The position numbers and the translations under genes were made by a program. The notes beneath the pieces are model-generated. The model searched no databases. It saw only the letters and a program-made list of their open reading frames with translations, and was not told the origin of the DNA. Shown here in pieces: positions 52,072 to 61,318 of a stretch of 64,000 nucleotides of DNA. Position 1 is the stretch's first letter. Every line of letters starts with the position of its first letter. Source of the stretch: DATIXJ01 sp035518715 (GTDB lineage Bacteria > Bacteroidota > Ignavibacteria > UBA10030 > SZUA-254); NCBI GenBank assembly GCA_035518715.1, contig DATIXJ010000027.1:105517-169516 (forward strand). Reading direction: 5' to 3'.

Positions 52072-52896
52072 GTGAGCTCGCTCGGACCCGAAATGCCGAT
52101 TGAGGCAGGCAGTTCAGCCGTTGCCGTAACCCGGCCCCGCAGCAACTTTTCCAAGTATCTCAATATTGTTCGCTCACTCGCCGTTGCCGACTTCCGGCTG
52201 AAATATCACGATTCTGTTCTCGGCTATGTCTGGACGATGCTGAACCCGATCCTGATGTTTGGGGTCTACTATTTTGTGTTTACCGATGTCTTCCCGAGCC
52301 GCATTCAGAATTACCCCATCTTCCTTCTCATCGGCATTTTCAATTACGCGTTCTTCCAGGATTGTACCTTCAGCGCGATGAATTCGATCGGGAACAAATC
52401 GGGATTGATGAAGAAAATTTACTTTCCGCGTTCAATCATCGTTTTTGCATCCGGCGGAACGAGCGTGCTTTCGTACCTTATCAATTTTGTCGTTCTTCTC
52501 GGCATCATCTTTTCGCTCGAAGGCATTCCCCGTCTTGCCTGGCTCATTCCGATCCCGGTAATCTGTCTGCTGGTGTTCACGATGGGTGTTTCCTTTCTGC
52601 TCGCAGCGCTCTACGCGTACTTCAGGGATATGGGACAGATCTGGGGTGTCCTTCTGCTGGCAATTTTCTGGCTGAGCCCGATTGTTTTCGACGTCGATGC
52701 GCTTCCGCCATCTATTTCCCGGTATGTGTATTTCAATCCGCTGACGAGAATCTTCGGCTTGTTCCGCCATTATCTTCTGTACAATTATTATGAGTTCCGG
52801 TTCATGGGGATGACCGTTGTCTATTCGTTCCTGACGTTCATTATCGGATTTCTGGTCTTCACGAAGAATGAATCCAAATTGCCGGAGCTCTTCTGA
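52072..52896 (+). CDS. wzm: ABC-2 type polysaccharide export permease (Wzm)
   Basis: A 274-residue protein with a GTG start. After a polar 40-residue N-terminus comes AVADFRLKYHDSVLGYVWTMLNPILMFGVYYFVF, the conserved first part of Wzm/KpsM/TagG permeases, then IFLLIGIFNYAFFQDC and MKKIYFPRSIIVFA. Six membrane segments are present. It forms the inner membrane channel for a complete undecaprenyl-linked glycan and pairs with the ATPase encoded immediately downstream (TGATG overlap). Confidence 0.95.
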   Translation: MSSLGPEMPIEAGSSAVAVTRPRSNFSKYLNIVRSLAVADFRLKYHDSVLGYVWTMLNPILMFGVYYFVFTDVFPSRIQNYPIFLLIGIFNYAFFQDCTFSAMNSIGNKSGLMKKIYFPRSIIVFASGGTSVLSYLINFVVLLGIIFSLEGIPRLAWLIPIPVICLLVFTMGVSFLLAALYAYFRDMGQIWGVLLLAIFWLSPIVFDVDALPPSISRYVYFNPLTRIFGLFRHYLLYNYYEFRFMGMTVVYSFLTFIIGFLVFTKNESKLPELF

Positions 52897-53636
52897 TGAT
52901 CATTGTTGAAAAGCTCAATAAGGTCTTCAGGATTCCCCATGAGAAGAAGAACACGCTCTTTCATACATTCTTCAGTTTCTCAAAAGGCGCGTATCAATTT
53001 GAGGAGTTTCACGCGCTGCGGGATGTAAGTTTCCGTGTCCAGAAAGGTGAGACCGTCGGTATCATCGGGAAGAACGGATCCGGCAAGTCGACACTCCTCA
53101 AAATCATTGCGAATATTTACCGGCCGACATCGGGCGAGGTGGTGGTGAACGATGAGGTCTTCCCGCTTTTAGAGCTCGGCGTCGGCTTTCAGCCGAATTT
53201 TACCGTGCGTGACAATATTTACCTGTACGGATCGTTCCTCGGATTCAGCCGGAGGGAGATGCACGAACGCATCGCGAGAGTTCTGGAGTTCGCAGAGTTG
53301 ACGCGCTTCGCGGATTCAAAGCTGGACAACCTCTCGACAGGCATGAAATCGCGTCTCGGGTACGCAATTGCGATTCAGGGAGATGCGCCGATTCACCTGC
53401 TCGACGAAATATTGGCAGTGGGGGATGAGGTGTTTCGTCAAAAATGCCGCGAACGGTTCCGCACGACCCGCAATGAGGGGAGAACGATACTCTATGTGAG
53501 CCATGACCTTGGCAGTGTGCAGGAATTCTGTGACTCCGCAATGCTTTTGCATCAGGGGCAGATTGTAACGATGGGATCTCCGGATCTGGTCATCCAGGAA
53601 TACCGGAAAATGATAGCGATGGAAGAGGCAGCATAA
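52896..53636 (+). CDS. wzt: Polysaccharide export ABC transporter ATPase (Wzt), short form
   Basis: A 246-residue protein. Walker A GKNGSGKST spans residues 58-66, the signature LSTGMKSRL 146-154, Walker B IHLLDE 166-171 and the H-loop His203. This is only the nucleotide-binding domain; the C-terminal carbohydrate-binding domain found in Wzt proteins that recognise a modified glycan end (E. coli O9a) is missing. Short Wzt proteins usually export without recognising a cap. The gene is followed 13 bases later by the giant fusion gene. Confidence 0.95.
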   Translation: MIIVEKLNKVFRIPHEKKNTLFHTFFSFSKGAYQFEEFHALRDVSFRVQKGETVGIIGKNGSGKSTLLKIIANIYRPTSGEVVVNDEVFPLLELGVGFQPNFTVRDNIYLYGSFLGFSRREMHERIARVLEFAELTRFADSKLDNLSTGMKSRLGYAIAIQGDAPIHLLDEILAVGDEVFRQKCRERFRTTRNEGRTILYVSHDLGSVQEFCDSAMLLHQGQIVTMGSPDLVIQEYRKMIAMEEAA

Positions 53637-53649
53637 GGATGAGATACCT

Positions 53650-56600
53650 ATGGCAGTAACGACACGGCCTGACATTTGGGGAAAAGTCTCGGAACAATAT
53701 GATGCAGAGCCCCAGGAATTTGAACTGGGCTTGGCAAAAGAGATTTGTTCGGTCTTTACGGAACTCGGGTTCCGGCCGGGGAGCAAACTTCTTGAGGCCG
53801 GTTGCGGGTCCGGTCACCTGTCGCTCCGGCTGAACGAGGCCGGATACAAAACAACGCTTTTCGATTTTGAGCCGAAGGCGATCGCTGCGGCACAAAAAGC
53901 GTTTCTGGCTCACCGCAGAAGAGGCGTGTTTGTCGAGGGGGATCTCTTCGAAATTGAAAAACGCGTATCCACTCCGGCCGATATTGTCTGGAACAGCGGC
54001 GTGCTCGAACATTTCGACTTTTCCACCCTCGTCTCGGCACTCGAAAAAATGAAATCTGTTGCCCGCAAGGGAGTGTTTTTCATTGTCCCGAATCCTGCGA
54101 GCGTGGTCTACCTCCTGTACCGGATGAAAATGCTTCATGAGGAACGGTGGAATGTCGGGGTCGAGTTCTTGCGCACGGATTATGAACATGCCATAGCGAA
54201 GAGCGGTCTGCATCTTGTTCAATCAGCTCCCTGCGGCCGCGAGTATACCAGGCACTCCGTGCGCGTGGTCTCCCAGGATCCTGCGATCCGATCCCTCTTC
54301 GACGAACTAGTCGAGAGCGGGCAATTCGCAGGGAATGTTCAGGTGCTTCAATATTTTTATTGTTCTACGACCGGCGGCTCCGGCACGACAACGCCTGCAG
54401 TCAGTGAGGATGCGCAAGAGCAATCGACATTTGACCGGACATTCTATCTGGATGCTCTCGGCACCGTTAACAGTGCTCTTCTGAATCTGAGACGGGAACG
54501 AGACCGGCTGCAAGCCGAGAGAGACGGTTATCTCGGCAGCCAGGAAGGTCTTCGTCAGGCGCTCCGCGACGAACAGACAAAAAGTAAGGATGCACTCGTG
54601 CTGCTTGAGAAGCAGCTTGCAGAGCTCAAAACCCGGTATGAACAGGCAATTGCGGCAGAAGCGGCAGGCCGACAGGCGGCACTCGACCAGAGGGCAGCGT
54701 CTGAGCAGACCGCCACAGCACTGAACGAGAAGGCAGGACTCGTCGAAACCAGGTACGAGCGCATCCTTGCCATTGAAACTGAGCATCGACGCACGGTTGA
54801 AGCGCAGCTCGCAAAATCACAGGCGGCTTCGTCATCGCTGGAAGATCAGCTCAGCTCCCTCACAGAGAAGAGCGACAAACTTCGGGCAACCCAGGAAACT
54901 GAACGCCGCTCAGCGGACGAAGAGAAGTCGAAATTCCAGGCGACCATCGCGTCGCTTGAAACCAAACTTGCGGTGCTGAGCGCCCGTCACGAGGAGCTTC
55001 TGGCAACAGGCACTCAAATGCGACAGTCGGCTTTGGCGGAGCAGGGGCGTGTCGCGGCCGAAATGGCATCGCTCGGGGAAAAACTCCAGCTCATGACTCA
55101 AAAATATGAGCAGGCGATTACCGCGGAGGCGGCTCAGCGTCAGATTGGCACTCAGCTGCGCGCACAGCTCGAATCGACAGTTTCCTCACTGGACGAAAAA
55201 ATCAAGACTCTCGGAGCTCGGCTCGAGAAGTCGATTGCCTCGGAGGCGTCGGAGCGGCAAGCCGCACTTGATCAGAAGAAGATATTTGAAAAAGAGCTCG
55301 CATCTCTTCAGGAAGAGATTGACGGGCTCGCCGGCCAGCGAGCGGTCGATCGTGAAGAAAAGCAATCAGCCAGGGATCGGATCCGCGAACTTCAATCCGA
55401 GATCAGGGAAATGCAGGAAGATTCCGCCCGGCTTGCCTCGACGCTCTCTGCCCATCAGGAGAGCTCGCGGCGGGAGCAGGTGCGCCTTGAAGAATATCGG
55501 AATGCGATATCGAGTCTCGTGAGCAGCCTGCGGGAGACCGTGAACCGTGGCCAGGAACTCTTTGAACGACCATCGTACCGGTTCTTCTGGTTCGTGATCG
55601 TTGCACGGCACGCGCTGTTTGGCGGAAGCTGGAAAACCATGTTGGCGTTCTTCCGGTTGCTGGCAGCGCGCCTGCGAGGAAAAGCAGGTGCTTTGGCCGA
55701 ATTCCTCTATCTTGATCCGCTTTGGGAAATTCTCCAGCGCCTCCGCCGGAACCTGGAAGAATACCAGAAGTTCTTTACTCCGCAGGTGACGTCGCCGGCA
55801 GTTCAGCCCGAGGTCGAGGGACGCCGGGAATATCTTCCGGAACTCCGTCGCGCCGTCAGATCGTCACCGTCAACCAGCAAGAAACGGGTGGCATATTTTA
55901 CGAATCAACTCCTCGATTGGTACGACCGGCGGCCGCGCCACGGCGGCGGCGAGCGGTATTGCCTCATGCTCACCACCCTGTTGAATGAATTGGGATTCGA
56001 TGTCGATCTTTACCAGATTGCTGCGAGTTCGTTCGAAGGCGAGTACTACGGGCACAAGGTCCGAGCTATCCCCGGCGGAGAATGGTATTCCGAATTCAAT
56101 TTAGGAGCGGCGCGGACGTTCTATGAACTTTCCCGTGATTACGATCATGTGATCTATAATATGCCGGAGCTTTCTGCCGGTCCCATGCGGACCGATGCGG
56201 TGAGCGTCTGCCACGGCATCTGGTTCGATCACAATAACTACGGCTCCGGAGTCAAATTTCGTGAGGCGCTCTGGTATCAGCATCTTCAACGGGCATTCAC
56301 GAATCCCCGGACAATCGTCAGCGTCGACACGAACTCGATCAATGTCATCCGGACGCTCTGGCCGGAAGCCGCCGGAACTATGCGCTGGATTCCAAATTTT
56401 GTCGACACCACAATGTTTAAACCCCCCGAATCCAGACCAGAATCACCTCTTGTCGTGCTTTTCCCCCGGCGCAGCCAGATCAACAGGGGAAGCCGGCTGC
56501 TTGAAGAAATTTTGCATCGGGTTTCCCATGATGTGCAGTTCCATTGGGTCGGCGAGGGTGATGATCCGGATACGAAGATCATTAAAGACCTCAGCGTGCG

Positions 56601-58485
56601 TGACCGGCGGCTGGAATTTTCGGTCGCATCGTTCGAAGATATGCCCAACTGGTTCACCCGCGCTCATATTTGTGTGATTCCAACAATCGCGTGCGAGGGC
56701 ACCAGTCTCGCTTGTCTCGAGGCGCTCGCCTCCGGCTGCGCAATTGTCTCCACTAATGTTGGCGGGCTTCCCGACATTATTCAGGATCGGTCGAACGGAC
56801 TTCTCGTTGATCCGACTGCAGAAGCCATTGCGGATGGGATCAATGAGCTCATCGGGGACAGGGAACTTCGTACCAGACTCTCGCTTCGGGGTGCTGAGTC
56901 GGCACAGAATTTTTCGATCGATCGCTGGAGAGAACGCTGGAGAACCATGTTGCAGTCTCTTCGGTGGATCGAACCGCAGCGCCCGACCGCAGGTCCGGGG
57001 AAAGGAGCCGCCACCCGGTCGGATCTGAAGCCACAACCCCGTATCGTGATTGTCACGCGCAACGGATATCACGGCGGCGTGGAAACCCTTGTCCACATGG
57101 AATCTCTCGGTTTAAATGCTCCTGTCATCGTTGCCGGAGGACTCGACGATCCTCAGCGGACCTGCCCGTTCTTCTACACCTATGTCGCAAGCTATGAAGA
57201 ACTCCGGAAACGGCTCAACGAATTTGATGTTGTACTCTACCACTGGCCGCTCGATTGGGCAGTGGCAGCGATCAAGGATTCGGGCCTTCCCTCGGTCGAA
57301 TATGTTCATCGAAAGGACACTGCTGAATGTGATAAGTCGGCGGCAAGCGTGGTGATCACTCATTCCCGGTATCTTGCAGATTTTCTTAAGGAGAAATTCC
57401 GTGTCGACGCACGGGTGACGAATAATGTCGTCGACCTGAAAAAGTTCTATCCCGCAGAGACTCCCGGAAGCGCAATAGGAAGCGTGACAAGCTACTTCGA
57501 TACGAAGGGAATCGATGTTTTCATCAGGGCTCTCGCATACGTCGGCAGGCGTTTCAGAAATATCCCCGTTGAATTGTTCGGAGCCGGAACGGAACGGGAG
57601 AAATATGCCGCGCTTGCCCGATCTCTGAAGGTGGATGCGAAATTCAATCCGCCGACGTCGCGGCCTCTCGAAGCATATCACGCGTTGGGGCTCTACGTAT
57701 CTGCTGCCAGAATCGAGGGTTTGCCGCTCTCAGTCCTGGAGGCGCTTGCGTGCAATATTCCGGTTATCGCATCGGATATCGAGGGACACGCGGTCATTAA
57801 CCGGCTGGCCAAAGCCCAGGGTTTGCCCGAGCCGATCCTCCTCTTCCGGTCGGAAGATGAGCATGATCTCGCGAGAAAGATCGAGGATGTTCAGGGTGGA
57901 TACCGTCTCCCGAAAGGGAGAGACATTGTCGAGCGGCTCTTCTCTCCCGACACCCACCTGACGGATGTGCGCTCGGCGGTGAATGATGCGGTGATGAAGA
58001 AAGCGCGGAGACCCATCGTCGATTGGGATCTCCTCGATGATTGCGAAAATACCGGAACCCTCCTCACGGAAAACGGCGGCGAGGGATTCTTCCAGCGGAT
58101 CGGAGGGAAGGAGGATAAATTTCTTCATCCGTCGAACTCCGGTCGGCTCCCCGAGTCTTCCTTCGAAGGATTCATCTGTTACCGGTATCGGTATCCGCGC
58201 GACACCGAACGGCTTTCCTGCCTGATGCAGTGTGCATTTCATTCGGAAGGAACTGTGCATGTGCAGTTTGATTGGCACGACCGGGGATGGTCGCTCGTAA
58301 AGATGCAGGGATTTGGACGCCTCCTGGACTCAAAAACGACCGAACTTTACGTGACGGCACCGGCTCCGCCGGAAGCTGCAAAAAGTCAGGGCTACGTGAA
58401 CATTGTTTTCCGCCCGAACACCGGCTTCATGTTCACTATTCAGTCCGTACGGATTCAGGCATGGAAAAAGGTTCTCAAACGATAA
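53650..58485 (+). CDS. Giant fusion: methyltransferase, coiled coil with 39-residue repeats, two GT4 modules, C-terminal beta domain
   Basis: A 1611-residue protein. Residues 1-240: class I methyltransferase with LLEAGCGSGHLSL (motif I, 47-59). Residues ~260-640: coiled coil, including seven tandem 39-residue units (290-562). Residues ~643-676: an aromatic and basic hydrophobic patch that may bind the membrane. Residues ~743-1107: first GT4 module (HGGGERYCLML; EGTSLACLEALASGCAIVSTNVGGLPDII). Residues ~1128-1434: second GT4 module (NGYHGGVETLVHME; EGLPLSVLEALACNIPVIAS). Residues ~1457-1611: beta-rich domain resembling the end of the next protein. It could both extend and terminate a glycan, with the coiled coil setting the distance. 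That role is inferred from architecture and from the wzm-wzt neighbours. Confidence 0.9.
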   Translation: MAVTTRPDIWGKVSEQYDAEPQEFELGLAKEICSVFTELGFRPGSKLLEAGCGSGHLSLRLNEAGYKTTLFDFEPKAIAAAQKAFLAHRRRGVFVEGDLFEIEKRVSTPADIVWNSGVLEHFDFSTLVSALEKMKSVARKGVFFIVPNPASVVYLLYRMKMLHEERWNVGVEFLRTDYEHAIAKSGLHLVQSAPCGREYTRHSVRVVSQDPAIRSLFDELVESGQFAGNVQVLQYFYCSTTGGSGTTTPAVSEDAQEQSTFDRTFYLDALGTVNSALLNLRRERDRLQAERDGYLGSQEGLRQALRDEQTKSKDALVLLEKQLAELKTRYEQAIAAEAAGRQAALDQRAASEQTATALNEKAGLVETRYERILAIETEHRRTVEAQLAKSQAASSSLEDQLSSLTEKSDKLRATQETERRSADEEKSKFQATIASLETKLAVLSARHEELLATGTQMRQSALAEQGRVAAEMASLGEKLQLMTQKYEQAITAEAAQRQIGTQLRAQLESTVSSLDEKIKTLGARLEKSIASEASERQAALDQKKIFEKELASLQEEIDGLAGQRAVDREEKQSARDRIRELQSEIREMQEDSARLASTLSAHQESSRREQVRLEEYRNAISSLVSSLRETVNRGQELFERPSYRFFWFVIVARHALFGGSWKTMLAFFRLLAARLRGKAGALAEFLYLDPLWEILQRLRRNLEEYQKFFTPQVTSPAVQPEVEGRREYLPELRRAVRSSPSTSKKRVAYFTNQLLDWYDRRPRHGGGERYCLMLTTLLNELGFDVDLYQIAASSFEGEYYGHKVRAIPGGEWYSEFNLGAARTFYELSRDYDHVIYNMPELSAGPMRTDAVSVCHGIWFDHNNYGSGVKFREALWYQHLQRAFTNPRTIVSVDTNSINVIRTLWPEAAGTMRWIPNFVDTTMFKPPESRPESPLVVLFPRRSQINRGSRLLEEILHRVSHDVQFHWVGEGDDPDTKIIKDLSVRDRRLEFSVASFEDMPNWFTRAHICVIPTIACEGTSLACLEALASGCAIVSTNVGGLPDIIQDRSNGLLVDPTAEAIADGINELIGDRELRTRLSLRGAESAQNFSIDRWRERWRTMLQSLRWIEPQRPTAGPGKGAATRSDLKPQPRIVIVTRNGYHGGVETLVHMESLGLNAPVIVAGGLDDPQRTCPFFYTYVASYEELRKRLNEFDVVLYHWPLDWAVAAIKDSGLPSVEYVHRKDTAECDKSAASVVITHSRYLADFLKEKFRVDARVTNNVVDLKKFYPAETPGSAIGSVTSYFDTKGIDVFIRALAYVGRRFRNIPVELFGAGTEREKYAALARSLKVDAKFNPPTSRPLEAYHALGLYVSAARIEGLPLSVLEALACNIPVIASDIEGHAVINRLAKAQGLPEPILLFRSEDEHDLARKIEDVQGGYRLPKGRDIVERLFSPDTHLTDVRSAVNDAVMKKARRPIVDWDLLDDCENTGTLLTENGGEGFFQRIGGKEDKFLHPSNSGRLPESSFEGFICYRYRYPRDTERLSCLMQCAFHSEGTVHVQFDWHDRGWSLVKMQGFGRLLDSKTTELYVTAPAPPEAAKSQGYVNIVFRPNTGFMFTIQSVRIQAWKKVLKR
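54517..55335 (+). repeat. Seven tandem 117-base units encoding 39-residue coiled-coil repeats
   Basis: Units start at 54517, 54634, 54751, 54868, 54985, 55102 and 55219, each exactly 117 bases without indels. Protein consensus: (R/K)YEx(A/L)(I/L)AxExxxRQ at the beginning and xxLExKLxxLxx at the end; the first unit is the most diverged. DNA identity between units is only moderate, so the array is old. Confidence 0.8.
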
Positions 58486-58498
58486 AGGAGAAGATGCA

Positions 58499-60118
58499 AT
58501 GATTTCCGAGCAAATATCCACACTCCTCGATGCATCGAAATCTGTTTGTATCCTGGGTCTCCCCGGCGCGGGGAAATCCAATCTTGCGAACATTTTCCAC
58601 GGCTACTACACTTCCAGAGGATCTGATCCACCGTCGCGCATCGTCGGGCTCGTTGACGCCCTCGACATTACCAGTGCCAATCAGGAGAAACTGATGGACG
58701 TCTACAGTTTCTTCATCAAGCAAAGTCACGCACGGCTTATTTTCGACGGCTGGCCGTACGAAGATGAACCCGAGAACGCAACGCGGTGGTGTGATGTCGT
58801 GTTTCTCCTTTGTGAGCCTCCGTGGAGACATCTTGCACGGTCCCGATCACGCGGTCTCCGGGTACCCGACACCTCAGAATACTGGCACCATTATCGCGAA
58901 GTCTTCCCTTCCTGGCTTAAAAAATATGGTCAGGGCAAGAACCCCCTTCGGATGATAGAATCTCGGAACGGTTTGCTTGGTGTGATCACGGACTACCGGC
59001 AATGGCTGAAAGACAACCGTGACCCTGAAAAAGCCGACGAGGACCAGCTGCTCGCCCGGCTGAGACCTCTCGAATATCAGGAATTTACGCTTCCATTCGG
59101 CGGCAGGATTGAAGGATCGCATGCCAGCGAGGATGTCGTTCGACAGTCGATGCGTTTTCTCCCCCATCCCAACGAATTGCGCAGGGTAGTGGATGTGGGT
59201 TGTGAGTTCGGCGTGGCGAGTTTCATACTGTCCGAGTGGGGTTGCCGGGAGGTTATCGGTATTGATACTGACCCGCGCTGCATTGACAATGCCAGGCAAC
59301 TTGCCAAACTTTTCAGTTCCTCCGCGAGTTTTTATGAAATGAAGGGCGAGCATTTCAATTATCAGGATATTGATCTTGCAGTCTGTCTCTCCGTCTCCCA
59401 TCATCTTCCGAGCCCGCAATATCTCTACTCGCGGCTGTTTCAGGCGAAACGAGTACTGATCGAACTGCCGGCGCACAAGTTCTCTATCGCCGAAGAGGCC
59501 TCGCAGTACTATGACCGGCCCTGCGTTGCCTCGTGGCCATCAGCGAAACGGGACCGCGAAGTTCGTCTCTATGCTCGTCCGGATGCAATCAGATACAGGG
59601 ACGAGGAACCCGGCGGTTCCCAGATGGTGCGCTACGCCTGGTCCGGAGACCTTCTGCCTGCGGGTGAGGGTGCCTTCATCAAGAAATATGTCCCCGAGGC
59701 CGATGCTGCCGGAGGCGGTGAAGATTCCCATGAGGGCATCATCACGCACAATCAATTTGCCCGGCTTGCATTTGACAGTCCATCCGATATTGATGCGATC
59801 GACTGCAAGGTGGAGTATCATACGGATGGCATCAATCCTCTTGCCTGGATCCAGGTGAACTGGCACTATCAGAACGGTGAGGTCGATCAGCGGGGCGAGG
59901 GGGTTCGCCTCCCGAGGAATGGTGATTTCGGGTTTACGCGGGCGAAACCCTGGAACTATCTGCGGAAGAAAACATCCATGGTCGAAATCGTTATCCGCCC
60001 CGATCCCGGTGAAGAACATGAGATCAAACTCCGCCATGTGAGCCTCGTGGCAAAGCTCTTTCCGCTCCTGCTTATTGTCTCATCATCTGCTCTTGCCGTT
60101 CTGCAGCAGATCGGGTGA
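58499..60118 (+). CDS. P-loop NTPase/kinase-like domain fused to methyltransferase and C-terminal beta domain
   Basis: The ATG at 58499 follows AAAGGAG and gives 539 residues. Residues 17-28: CILGLPGAGKSN, Walker A (G20-S27). The region to ~170 has IFDGWPYEDEP as a Walker B-like strand and looks like a small-molecule kinase (adenylylsulfate-kinase-like P-loop fold). Residues ~215-360: methyltransferase with VVDVGCEFGVASFIL and IGIDTDPRCIDNA. Residues ~415-520: beta-sandwich with IQVNWHYQNG and VEIVIRPDPGEE, matching the C-terminus of the preceding giant protein; the end is hydrophobic (LFPLLLIVSSSALAVL). A kinase plus methyltransferase is also what WbdD uses to cap glycans with methyl phosphate, but the kinase fold differs. 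Confidence 0.8.
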   Translation: MISEQISTLLDASKSVCILGLPGAGKSNLANIFHGYYTSRGSDPPSRIVGLVDALDITSANQEKLMDVYSFFIKQSHARLIFDGWPYEDEPENATRWCDVVFLLCEPPWRHLARSRSRGLRVPDTSEYWHHYREVFPSWLKKYGQGKNPLRMIESRNGLLGVITDYRQWLKDNRDPEKADEDQLLARLRPLEYQEFTLPFGGRIEGSHASEDVVRQSMRFLPHPNELRRVVDVGCEFGVASFILSEWGCREVIGIDTDPRCIDNARQLAKLFSSSASFYEMKGEHFNYQDIDLAVCLSVSHHLPSPQYLYSRLFQAKRVLIELPAHKFSIAEEASQYYDRPCVASWPSAKRDREVRLYARPDAIRYRDEEPGGSQMVRYAWSGDLLPAGEGAFIKKYVPEADAAGGGEDSHEGIITHNQFARLAFDSPSDIDAIDCKVEYHTDGINPLAWIQVNWHYQNGEVDQRGEGVRLPRNGDFGFTRAKPWNYLRKKTSMVEIVIRPDPGEEHEIKLRHVSLVAKLFPLLLIVSSSALAVLQQIG

Positions 60119-60199
60119 TGAGACGATCGTGGGGAATGATCGTTCACAACCGGCGACGGCCTCCGGATATCTGGCCAATTTTTCTGAAAACCGCTCCGC

Positions 60200-61312
60200 G
60201 TGAAAATACTTTTCGTCTCCCATAGTACTTCCCGAACCGGTGCGCCGCTTCTCCTGCGGGATATTGCCTCGCTCATCCTGGAACCCGGAGACGAGTTCCA
60301 TTTCGTGATCCCCGATCATGGTTCCCTCGAGCCCGATTTCCTGACCCTCGGGTCTGTTGTTGTCGACCCTCTCTATCCGGATGAACTTCCATACTGGCGG
60401 GAGGCAAAGCGATTGATCGGCAGGATTCAACTCCTCAACAGGATTCGACCCGAAGTGCTGTACTGTAACACGATCCACTCCGCAAAGTGGCTTCTGTATG
60501 CCCGCCTCGGACGAATTCCGACCATTACGCATATCCACGAACTCGCGGGGGGATTTGCCGAATTGAGTTTCTCCGAACACCTTCTTGTGCGCAAACTGTC
60601 GCGCCGCATCATCGCCGTTTCAGACGCCGTCCGATCATATCTCGTCGGAGAGCAACGATTCGATCCGGAGCACATTACTGTTGTGCGGGCGGGAATCCGG
60701 GTTGATCGCTTTACCGGAAGCCCCGCCGGCGAGCTGAAAACTTCTCTCGATCTCGGCAAGAGTCTTGTCATCGGGACCGTCGGCAGAATAACGCATGTGA
60801 AAGGGAGCGACCTTTTTCTTGATCTCGCCGTGAAGATTCGAACGATGTTCACGCCGGAACAGGGATTGAAATTTCTGGTGATCTGTTCCACGGATGATCG
60901 TGAGGCGTATTCCCGGTTTCGTGAACGATTGGAAACCTCAGGCCTTGTGAATGATGTCGTGATCCTGGAAAATATTCCCGATGTTGCACGGTACTACTCC
61001 CTGATGGACGTGTATGTGTCGACGGCACGGGAGGATCCCTTCCCGCTTGTCATTCTCGAAGCGATGGCATCCCGGGTGCCGGTTATAGCGTTTTCCACAG
61101 GAGGGATTCCCGAAGCTCTTGAGAAGAGCTCGGGTGAATTGGTCACACCATTTGATATCCCCGCGATGGCGGAGTCTGTTGTCCGTCTGCTGAAGGATTC
61201 CGCCAGACGATCGGAGATTGGAGCAAACGGACGTACACGGGTTGAACGCCACTTCGACCTCCGGCAAAATGCCCGCGAGATCCGGCGGATCATCGATTCA
61301 GTTGTCCGGTGA
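60200..61312 (+). CDS. Glycosyltransferase family 4
   Basis: A 370-residue GT-B protein with a GTG start. KILFVSHSTSRTGAPLLLRDIASLI is the N-terminal loop; IGTVGRITHVKGSDLFLDLA and EDPFPLVILEAMASRVPVIAFSTGGIPEALE (E-x7-E) form the donor side. An 80-base spacer separates it from the P-loop/methyltransferase gene, and six bases from the following GT2. It probably adds one sugar of the ABC-exported glycan. Confidence 0.94.
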   Translation: MKILFVSHSTSRTGAPLLLRDIASLILEPGDEFHFVIPDHGSLEPDFLTLGSVVVDPLYPDELPYWREAKRLIGRIQLLNRIRPEVLYCNTIHSAKWLLYARLGRIPTITHIHELAGGFAELSFSEHLLVRKLSRRIIAVSDAVRSYLVGEQRFDPEHITVVRAGIRVDRFTGSPAGELKTSLDLGKSLVIGTVGRITHVKGSDLFLDLAVKIRTMFTPEQGLKFLVICSTDDREAYSRFRERLETSGLVNDVVILENIPDVARYYSLMDVYVSTAREDPFPLVILEAMASRVPVIAFSTGGIPEALEKSSGELVTPFDIPAMAESVVRLLKDSARRSEIGANGRTRVERHFDLRQNAREIRRIIDSVVR

Positions 61313-61318
61313 CCAGGA

